Shown here one piece after another: positions 58,054 to 64,000 of a stretch of DNA of 64,000 nt; position 1 is the stretch's first letter; the number at the start of each line of letters is the position of its first letter. Source of the stretch: Xanthomonas sp. Leaf131 (GTDB lineage Bacteria > Pseudomonadota > Gammaproteobacteria > Xanthomonadales > Xanthomonadaceae); NCBI RefSeq assembly GCF_001423495.1, contig NZ_LMOG01000018.1, positions 110,745 through 174,744 of the forward strand, given 5' to 3'. The position numbers and the translations under genes were made by a program. Under the pieces are notes generated by a model that saw only the letters and a program-made list of their open reading frames with translations, made no database searches and was not told the DNA's origin.

Positions 58054-58462
58054 CGCAGACTCCATCGCGGGGATGGTTCGACTGTACGACAGGCCTCGTA
58101 TCGCCGGTTACCGTGTCGCTGCCCGATTGCGACCGCGATTGCGGGACGCGCTCCACAAGGCATGCACGGACTAGTCAATTAGTCGCAGCGTCGGCCGCTA
58201 ACCTCTGGGAACGCCTTGTAACGCGGGCGGTGACGGGGAGCGGGCAGGGTGGGCGTGCTGATCGAAGCATTGCAAAGATCCAGTGATCGCCGATGATGCG
58301 CCAGACGACCGCCTGTTGGGCCTGGTAGTCGCCGCTGCCCTTATCGCAACACGCTACTCGATCGCAGCCATCAATCGTATTCGGGGCCGCTGACAGACCA
58401 TTCGCGCAGTCGTTTGTCGGTCGCTCTACATCGCACTCATCGTATTTTTTGGGGGAACGGGA
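58054..58462. other. ~400-bp divergent gap, no gene or repeat recognised
   Basis: Lies between the aminotransferase (minus) and the OFA transporter (plus), so it must hold both promoters. GGGGGAACGGGA just before 58463 gives a ribosome-binding site for the transporter. No palindrome of the families seen elsewhere and no convincing small gene. Confidence 0.4.
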
Positions 58463-60139
58463 ATGACACAGGGGTCCACCGTGGCGACAGCCAGCACAGA
58501 CGCCGGTCTGCTGTCCAAGGAGCGCATCATTGCGCGTCCGGGGTTCAATCGTTGGTTGGTTCCGCCGGCTGCATTGGCGATCCATCTATGTATCGGGATG
58601 GCCTACGGCTTCAGCGTGTTCTGGCTGCCGTTGTCCAAGGCGCTGGGCATCACCGAGGCGATCGCGTGCCCGGCCGACATGGGCCTGTTCGCGCGCATGG
58701 TCGCCACCACCTGCGACTGGAAGATCAGCGAATTGCAGTGGATGTACACGCTGTTCTTCGTGCTGCTGGGGTGCTCGGCGGCGATCTGGGGCGGTTGGCT
58801 GGAACGTGCCGGCCCGCGCAAAGCCGGTGTGGTCTCGGCGTTGTGCTGGTGCGGTGGGCTGGTGATTTCGGCCGCCGGCATCCACTTCCATCAGATCTGG
58901 ATGCTGTGGCTGGGCTCGGGCGTGATCGGCGGGATCGGTCTGGGCCTGGGTTACATCTCGCCGGTGTCGACCCTGATCAAATGGTTCCCCGACCGCCGCG
59001 GCATGGCGACCGGTATGGCGATCATGGGCTTCGGCGGCGGCGCGATGATCGGCAGCCCGTTGGCCGATGCATTGATGCGCCATTTCGCCACGCCGACCTC
59101 GGTGGGCGTGATGGAAACCTTCCTGGTGATGGCGGCGCTGTACTTCGTCTTCATGATGGCCGGCGCGTTCGGCTACCGGGTGCCGCCGAGCGGCTGGACG
59201 CCCGCCGGCTGGACCGCCCCGGTCGCCAGCAACAACGCCATGATCACCGCCAACCACGTGCACGTGAGCAAGGTCTGGGGCATCCCGCAGTTCTGGTTGC
59301 TGTGGGGCGTGTTGTGCCTGAACGTCTCGGCCGGCATCGGCGTGATCGGCATGTCCTCGCCGATGCTGCAGGAAGTGTTCGGCGGCCGTTTGATCGGTGT
59401 GGACGTCGGTTTCGGCAGTCTGGACCCAACCCAACTGGCCAGCATCGCCGCCATTGCCGCCGGGTTTACCGGTCTATTGAGCCTGTTCAACATCGGTGGC
59501 CGGTTCTTCTGGGCCAGCATGTCCGACAAGCTCGGCCGCAAGAACACCTACACGCTGTTCTTCGTGCTCGGCATCTGCCTGTACGCGGCGGCGCCGTCGG
59601 CTGGTGGCGTGGGCGGTATCGCGCTGTTCGCCGGCATCTTCTGCATCATCCTGTCGATGTACGGCGGCGGCTTCGCCACCATTCCGGCCTATCTGGCGGA
59701 TTTGTTCGGCACCCAGATGGTCGGCGCCATCCACGGCCGTCTGCTGACCGCCTGGGCCACCGCCGGCATTCTCGGTCCGGTGGTGGTCGGCTACATGCGT
59801 GAGTACCAGCTGGCCCACGGCAGCCCGCCGTCACAGGTCTACAACACCACCATGTACATCCTCGCCGGCATGTTGGTGCTCGGTCTGATCTGCAATCTGT
59901 TGGTGCGCCCGGTGGCCGCGCGCCACTTCATGACGCCCGACGAGCTGGCACGCGAAAAGCAGCTGGCGCACGAGAAAGTGGACCGCAGCGGGCATGGCGT
60001 GTTGCCGCCCGAGCAAATGGCGCGCATCGGGCACGGCGGTAATCCTGCGCTGGTGGCGTTTGCCTGGCTGGCCGTCGGCATCCCGATGCTGTTCGGTATC
60101 TGGGTCACGCTGCAAAAAGCCTTTGTGCTGTTTCATTGA
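58463..60139 (+). CDS. OFA-family MFS transporter (oxalate/formate antiporter type)
   Basis: Inner-membrane carrier of 558 aa with 12 predicted helices and a longer loop and tail than usual. Family features: G-M-A-Y-G-F-S-V-F-W in helix 1, G-L-G-Y-I-S-P-V-S-T-L-I-K-W-F-P-D-R-R-G (listed in parts: G-L-G-Y-I-S-P, K-W-F-P-D-R-R-G), and Y-G-G-G-F-A-T-I-P-A-Y. First gene of an operon with fdhD (6 bp gap) and a formate-dehydrogenase-like enzyme, so formate or oxalate is the likely substrate; this is inference. Confidence 0.9.
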   Translation: MTQGSTVATASTDAGLLSKERIIARPGFNRWLVPPAALAIHLCIGMAYGFSVFWLPLSKALGITEAIACPADMGLFARMVATTCDWKISELQWMYTLFFVLLGCSAAIWGGWLERAGPRKAGVVSALCWCGGLVISAAGIHFHQIWMLWLGSGVIGGIGLGLGYISPVSTLIKWFPDRRGMATGMAIMGFGGGAMIGSPLADALMRHFATPTSVGVMETFLVMAALYFVFMMAGAFGYRVPPSGWTPAGWTAPVASNNAMITANHVHVSKVWGIPQFWLLWGVLCLNVSAGIGVIGMSSPMLQEVFGGRLIGVDVGFGSLDPTQLASIAAIAAGFTGLLSLFNIGGRFFWASMSDKLGRKNTYTLFFVLGICLYAAAPSAGGVGGIALFAGIFCIILSMYGGGFATIPAYLADLFGTQMVGAIHGRLLTAWATAGILGPVVVGYMREYQLAHGSPPSQVYNTTMYILAGMLVLGLICNLLVRPVAARHFMTPDELAREKQLAHEKVDRSGHGVLPPEQMARIGHGGNPALVAFAWLAVGIPMLFGIWVTLQKAFVLFH

Positions 60140-60145
60140 GATGAG

Positions 60146-60991
60146 ATGACACTTCCGTCTTCCCGCTCCGTGCGCCCCGGCAGTGTGGTGCGCACGGTTC
60201 GTCGCCATCGCGGCGGCCGCAGCGCCACGGTGCAGGACATGGTGGCGGCCGAAATGCCGGTCGCCTTCCACTACAACGGTGTGCCGTTCGCAGTGATGAT
60301 GGCCACGCCGGAGGACCTGGAGGATTTCGCCTTTGGGTTCTCGTTGAGCGAGGGTATCGTCGATCATCCGCAGGATCTGCGCGTGGTCGCGGTGGAGACG
60401 TATCTGGAAGGCGCTTCGTTGCAGATCGAGATTCCGCCCAAGCGCGCCGCCGCGTTGGACCAGCGGCGGCGCAATCTGGATGGACGCAGCGGGTGCGGGG
60501 TATGCGGCAACGAATCGATCGAAGCGGTGCTGCGTGTGCCGCCGGTGCTGCAATCGTCGCTGCAGATCGATGTGGATGCGTTGGCGCGTGCGTTGGATGC
60601 ATTGCATGCGCAGCAGCCGATCGCCGCGCAAACCGGTGCGGTGCATGCCGCCGGTTGGGCCGATGCGCAAGGGGTTGTGCGCTATGTGCGCGAAGACGTT
60701 GGCCGGCATAACGCGCTGGACAAGTTGATCGGTGCCTTGGCGCGCGACCGCGTCGATGCAGCGCAAGGGTTTGCGGTGGTGACCAGCCGCGCCAGTTACG
60801 AAATGGCCATGAAAGCCGCGCAGGCCCGGATTCCGCTGCTCGCAGCGATTTCGGCACCGACCGCGCTGGCGATCAGCCTGGCCGACAGTGCGGGACTGAC
60901 CCTGATCGGGTTTGCCCGCGATCACGATTGTGTTGTTTACAGCCATCCGCAACGCCTGCAGCTGGGCGTTGGCGTGGGAGAGCCCGCATGA
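60146..60991 (+). CDS. fdhD: Formate dehydrogenase accessory sulfurtransferase FdhD
   Basis: Transfers sulfur from IscS to the molybdenum cofactor before insertion into formate dehydrogenase-type enzymes. The 281-aa protein has the family core E-M-P-V-A-F-H-Y-N-G, D-L-E-D-F-A-F-G-F-S-L-S-E-G, C-G-V-C-G (the CxxC sulfur-carrying pair), and E-D-V-G-R-H-N-A-L-D-K with S-R-A-S-Y-E-M-A-M-K. It follows the transporter by 6 bp and its stop overlaps the oxidoreductase start (ATGA). Confidence 0.95.
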   Translation: MTLPSSRSVRPGSVVRTVRRHRGGRSATVQDMVAAEMPVAFHYNGVPFAVMMATPEDLEDFAFGFSLSEGIVDHPQDLRVVAVETYLEGASLQIEIPPKRAAALDQRRRNLDGRSGCGVCGNESIEAVLRVPPVLQSSLQIDVDALARALDALHAQQPIAAQTGAVHAAGWADAQGVVRYVREDVGRHNALDKLIGALARDRVDAAQGFAVVTSRASYEMAMKAAQARIPLLAAISAPTALAISLADSAGLTLIGFARDHDCVVYSHPQRLQLGVGVGEPA

Positions 60992-63336
60992 GCAATAAAA
61001 CCATCCAGCAGTACGATAATCCCGCCGGCGGCTGGGGCGCATTGCGCTCGGTGGCCAAGCACCTGATGGAGCAGGACATCGCGGTGCAGGGCGCCAAGAC
61101 GCTGCTGCACGCCAACCAACCGGACGGCTTCGACTGCCCCGGCTGCGCCTGGCCCGATCGCGATCACACCTCCACCTTCGAATTCTGCGAGAACGGTGCC
61201 AAGGCCGTGGCGGCCGAATCCACCGCGCGTCGCGCCGGCAACGAGTTGTTTGCCGCGCACAGCGTCAGCCTGTTGTCGCAGTACAGCGATTACTGGCTGG
61301 AAGGGCAGGGCCGCCTGACCCACCCGATGCGTTATGACGCAGCCACCGATCACTACGTGTCGGTGAGCTGGGACGACGCGTTCGCACAGATCGCCGGGCA
61401 CCTCAACGCACTGGCATCGCCGGACGAGGCGATCTTCTACACCTCCGGGCGCACCAGCAACGAGGCTGCGTTTCTGTATCAGTTGTTCGTGCGCGAGTTC
61501 GGCACCAACAACTTTCCAGATTGCTCCAACATGTGCCACGAGCCCTCCGGCACCGCGCTGCGGTCGCAGATCGGCGTAGGCAAGGGCACCGTGTCGCTGC
61601 ACGACTTCGAACTGGCCGATGCGATCTTCATCTTCGGCCAGAACCCGGGTACCAATCACCCGCGCATGCTCGGCGAATTGCGCCAGGCCTCCAAGCGGGG
61701 CGCGGCGATCGCCGCGTTCAATCCGCTGCGCGAGCGCGGGCTGGAGAAATTCGCCGACCCGCAGGACAAGCTGGAGATGCTGCACAACGGCTCCACGCGC
61801 ATCGCCTCGGATTATTTCCAGCTCAAGATCGGCGGCGATCTGGCGGCGGTGAAGGGCATCATCAAGCACGTGCTGGAGCGCGACGCACAGGCGCAGCGCG
61901 ACGGCACGCCGCGCTTGCTGGACGTGGATTTCATCGCAGCGCATACCGCCAATTTCGAGGCGTTTGTCGCCGATGTGCAGGCGGAAAGCTGGGACACCAT
62001 CGTCGAAGAATCTGGCCTGGACCAGGCGGCGCTGCGCAAGGCCGGCGAAATTTATCTCAACGCCGAGCGTGTGATCGCGTGCTGGGGCATGGGCATCACC
62101 CAGCACAAGCATTCGGTGGCCACCATCCACATGATCACCAACCTGCTGCTGCTGCGCGGCCATCTGGGCCGGCCGGGCGCGGGCGTATGCCCGGTGCGCG
62201 GGCACAGCAACGTGCAGGGCGACCGCACGATGATGATCTACGAAAAGCCGCCGGCCGCGTTCCTGGACAAGCTGCAGTCGGTGTTCGGGTTTACGCCGCC
62301 ACGCGAAGACGGCTTCGACACCGTCGGTGCGATCGAGGCGATGCTGGATGGGCGCGGCAAGGTGTTCTTCGCAATGGGCGGCAACTTCGCCGCCGCCACG
62401 CCGGATACCGATGCCACGCATCGCGCGCTGCGCAATTGCGAACTCACCGTGCATGTCACCACCAAGCTCAATCGCAGCCATTTGGTACATGGCCGCGATG
62501 CGCTGATCCTGCCGTGTCTGGGACGTACCGAAATCGACATCCAGGACGCCGGCTCGCAAGGCGTGACGGTGGAAGATTCGATGAGCATGGTGCACCTGTC
62601 GGCCGGTATCAATCCGCCGGCTTCGCCGGACCTGTTGTCCGAGCCGGCGATCGTGGCGCGGCTGGCCGAGGCGACGTTGGGTGCGCGCAGTGCGATCCGC
62701 TGGCGTTGGTTGGTAGGCGACTACGACCGGGTGCGCGATCTGATCGCGCAGGTATTCCCTGACTTTGCCGACTTCAATCAGCGCGTGCGCACGCCGGGCG
62801 GATTCCGCCTGTCCAACACCGCGCGCGATCGCCACTGGGTAACGCCCGAAAAGCGCGCGGTATTCAAGCCACACGCGGTGCCGACCGACAACCCCATCCA
62901 TCGCGCGCGCCGCGCCCGCACCGACCAGATGGTGTTCACGCTGGCGACCACGCGCTCGCACGATCAGTACAACACCACCATCTACGGTCTGGACGATCGC
63001 TACCGCGGCGTATTTGGCGAGCGCCGCGTGCTCTTCATCAATGGCGCAGACATCGCGGCGTTGAACATGAAGGCCGGCGACTGGGTGGACCTTGAAAGCC
63101 TATGCGAGGACGGTGTGCACCGCGAGGCGCGCCGCTTTATGCTGGTGGACTACAACATTCCGCGCGGCTGTCTGGCGGCGTATTACCCGGAAACCAACGC
63201 GCTGGTGCCGCTGTCCAGCTTTGCCGACGAAGCGCGCACGCCGACCTCCAAGTCGATTCCGGTGATCGTGCTGCCGCACCGTGCCGAAACCGCCGATGCC
63301 GCGTCACGCGATATCGGGGCCGTGCTTGTCCGCTGA
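60988..63336 (+). CDS. FdhF/YdeP-family molybdopterin oxidoreductase (formate dehydrogenase-like)
   Basis: Cytoplasmic bis-MGD enzyme, 782 aa. YdeP-type N-terminus with D-C-P-G-C-A-W-P-D (a C-x2-C only, not a full [4Fe-4S] set). Then come F-Y-T-S-G-R-T-S-N-E, S-N-M-C-H-E-P-S-G (probable Mo-ligand cysteine in this family), F-G-Q-N-P-G-T-N-H-P, and the C-terminal dinucleotide-binding part with R-S-H-D-Q-Y-N-T-T. ATG at 60988 overlaps fdhD. With FdhD it likely forms a mature enzyme acting on formate or a related compound; YdeP enzymes have been tied to acid resistance and their substrate is unsettled. Confidence 0.92.
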   Translation: MSNKTIQQYDNPAGGWGALRSVAKHLMEQDIAVQGAKTLLHANQPDGFDCPGCAWPDRDHTSTFEFCENGAKAVAAESTARRAGNELFAAHSVSLLSQYSDYWLEGQGRLTHPMRYDAATDHYVSVSWDDAFAQIAGHLNALASPDEAIFYTSGRTSNEAAFLYQLFVREFGTNNFPDCSNMCHEPSGTALRSQIGVGKGTVSLHDFELADAIFIFGQNPGTNHPRMLGELRQASKRGAAIAAFNPLRERGLEKFADPQDKLEMLHNGSTRIASDYFQLKIGGDLAAVKGIIKHVLERDAQAQRDGTPRLLDVDFIAAHTANFEAFVADVQAESWDTIVEESGLDQAALRKAGEIYLNAERVIACWGMGITQHKHSVATIHMITNLLLLRGHLGRPGAGVCPVRGHSNVQGDRTMMIYEKPPAAFLDKLQSVFGFTPPREDGFDTVGAIEAMLDGRGKVFFAMGGNFAAATPDTDATHRALRNCELTVHVTTKLNRSHLVHGRDALILPCLGRTEIDIQDAGSQGVTVEDSMSMVHLSAGINPPASPDLLSEPAIVARLAEATLGARSAIRWRWLVGDYDRVRDLIAQVFPDFADFNQRVRTPGGFRLSNTARDRHWVTPEKRAVFKPHAVPTDNPIHRARRARTDQMVFTLATTRSHDQYNTTIYGLDDRYRGVFGERRVLFINGADIAALNMKAGDWVDLESLCEDGVHREARRFMLVDYNIPRGCLAAYYPETNALVPLSSFADEARTPTSKSIPVIVLPHRAETADAASRDIGAVLVR

Positions 63337-63604
63337 CCCGCAGCTCACCGCAATGCTGCTCACCGCGCTGGCTGACACGCCAGACGGCGTGTCGCTGGCA
63401 CGGTTGTGCAAGCAGCTGGGCGTGCGCATGAGTGTGCTCTTGCGCACGCTGGCTTGGCTTGGCAACGCCAGTCTGGACGGGCAGCCCGGTCCGGGCTGGA
63501 TCCAGGTGGAAGACCGCGGCGAGCGGCAATTCGCGCTGCTGACGCCTGCCGGGTTGGCAGCGCATGCGCAGCGCGAAACGGCGCAAGCGCCGCAGGGTGA
63601 TTAA
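63326..63604 (+). CDS. Small winged-helix-like protein of the fdh operon
   Basis: 92 aa from a TTG start (M-S-A-D-P-Q-L-T-A-M-L-L) that overlaps the oxidoreductase stop by 11 bases. A longer in-frame start at 63281 would overlap by 56. The helical part S-L-A-R-L-C-K-Q-L-G-V-R-M-S-V-L-L-R-T-L (listed to 20) resembles a wHTH recognition unit, followed by a strand pair R-Q-F-A-L-L-T. It may regulate or assist the operon; no family name assigned. Confidence 0.72.
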   Translation: MSADPQLTAMLLTALADTPDGVSLARLCKQLGVRMSVLLRTLAWLGNASLDGQPGPGWIQVEDRGERQFALLTPAGLAAHAQRETAQAPQGD

Positions 63605-63628
63605 GCAATCTTCTTGATTGCTTTGTTG
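63603..63628 (+). terminator. Intrinsic terminator of the fdh operon
   Basis: AAGCAATC, loop TTCTT, GATTGCTT, then TGTTG. An 8-bp perfect stem that begins in the last gene's stop codon. Confidence 0.6.
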
Positions 63629-63679
63629 AAAATCTAGCGCTGTTTAGCTGAGGTCAGAAGCTTAGATCAAGAGCCGAGT

Positions 63680-63799
63680 CAGTCGAGGGCGCGGTGTCCT
63701 CACCGCTCGCGGGACACGCCGTGAACCCGTCCCTGGGGGCTCGGTGGCGGCATCCATGTCGCCACACGGTCCCGCAATCGGCGAGGGCACCGCACCAGA
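63680..63799. repeat. Palindromic repeat, first arm of the second inverted pair
   Basis: Close copy of 39931-40046: GTCGAGGGCGCGGTGTCCTC start, GGCGGCATCCATGTCGCC centre, GAGGGCACCGCACC end. It faces the element at 63895 in inverse orientation. Confidence 0.78.
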
Positions 63800-63894
63800 T
63801 AGTTGGCTGGTGACGTTATTGAAGAACGAAGACACAGCAGCAGACAGTTGACGGTTGCCCTGTTGAAAACTCTGCACACCGACCATCTCGACTG

Positions 63895-64000
63895 GTCCTT
63901 GTCCGCCCACCGTCGCGGGACCTTACGCGGCATGGATGCCGCGTAAGAGCTTACAAGGACGTACTTGCAGCGTGTCCCGCGATGGTGGGCGGGCAAGGGC
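63895..64000. repeat. Palindromic repeat, second arm of the second inverted pair, reaching the window edge
   Basis: GTCCTTGTCCGCCCACCGTC ... GATGGTGGGCGGGCAAGGGC, centre GCGGCATGGATGCCGC. The spacer to the first arm shares TGCACACCGACC with the spacer at ~40157, so the paired unit moved or copied as a block. No gene between 63629 and the window end. Confidence 0.8.

Overview
The window looks like a GC-rich chromosomal segment of a Xanthomonas species (Gammaproteobacteria, Lysobacterales). The evidence is gene content: a queA-tgt-yajC-secD-secF block, a fruB-fruK-fruA phosphotransferase operon with a divergent LacI-type FruR, a large NAD-dependent glutamate dehydrogenase, a GH9 cellulase, a TonB-dependent receptor with a phytase, and many short palindromic intergenic repeats. 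No rRNA, tRNA, CRISPR array, prophage or intact insertion sequence was recognised. The species cannot be fixed from the sequence alone.

Layout. 1-9 kb: GH9 cellulase, upp, then a tightly overlapping TonB receptor / beta-propeller phytase / metallophosphoesterase operon that looks like a phytate-phosphorus uptake unit, then a GT32-type glycosyltransferase preceded by a consensus Clp/CRP site. 9-11.3 kb: a class III aminotransferase divergent from an Lrp/AsnC regulator. 11.8-17.8 kb: queuosine genes queA and tgt, then yajC-secD-secF, closed by a strong terminator.

17.85-20.75 kb is the most unusual part. Just after the secF terminator lies an N-terminal remnant of an integron integrase on the minus strand (in-frame nonsense codon, rest missing). 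It diverges from five gene cassettes on the plus strand, each ending in an attC site. The cassette borders are internally consistent: the 7-bp core at the 5' edge is the exact reverse complement of the inverse core at the 3' end for cassettes 1, 2, 3 and 5, and is degraded in cassette 4. The cassettes are visibly lower in GC and carry mostly unknown genes: a HEPN-like protein, a two-TM membrane protein, a 57-residue zinc-ribbon-like protein, a probably frameshifted gene, and a 138-residue conserved-looking protein.

21-29 kb: an OprB porin, then fruA, fruK and fruB on the minus strand, with a perfect 22-bp FruR-like operator and divergent fruR. 29.3-34.6 kb: a tetR-MFP-RND efflux operon without an outer-membrane factor gene. 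34.8-39.8 kb: NAD-GDH. 40.5-46.9 kb: a redox/detoxification cluster (two MDR oxidoreductases, two SDRs, an Old Yellow Enzyme) around a NemR-like TetR regulator. 46.9-48.3 kb: a DHA2 MFS exporter. 48.8-54 kb: a hybrid histidine kinase and an HD-GYP response regulator, a likely two-component c-di-GMP-lowering pair. 54.1-58.1 kb: a DUF445 membrane protein, a ParB-like nuclease-fold protein and an omega-amino-acid aminotransferase. 58.4-63.6 kb: an OFA-family transporter, fdhD, a YdeP/FdhF-like molybdopterin oxidoreductase and a small winged-helix-like protein, closed by a terminator. Several families of palindromic repeats fill the long gaps; one 95-120-bp family occurs twice as inverted pairs.
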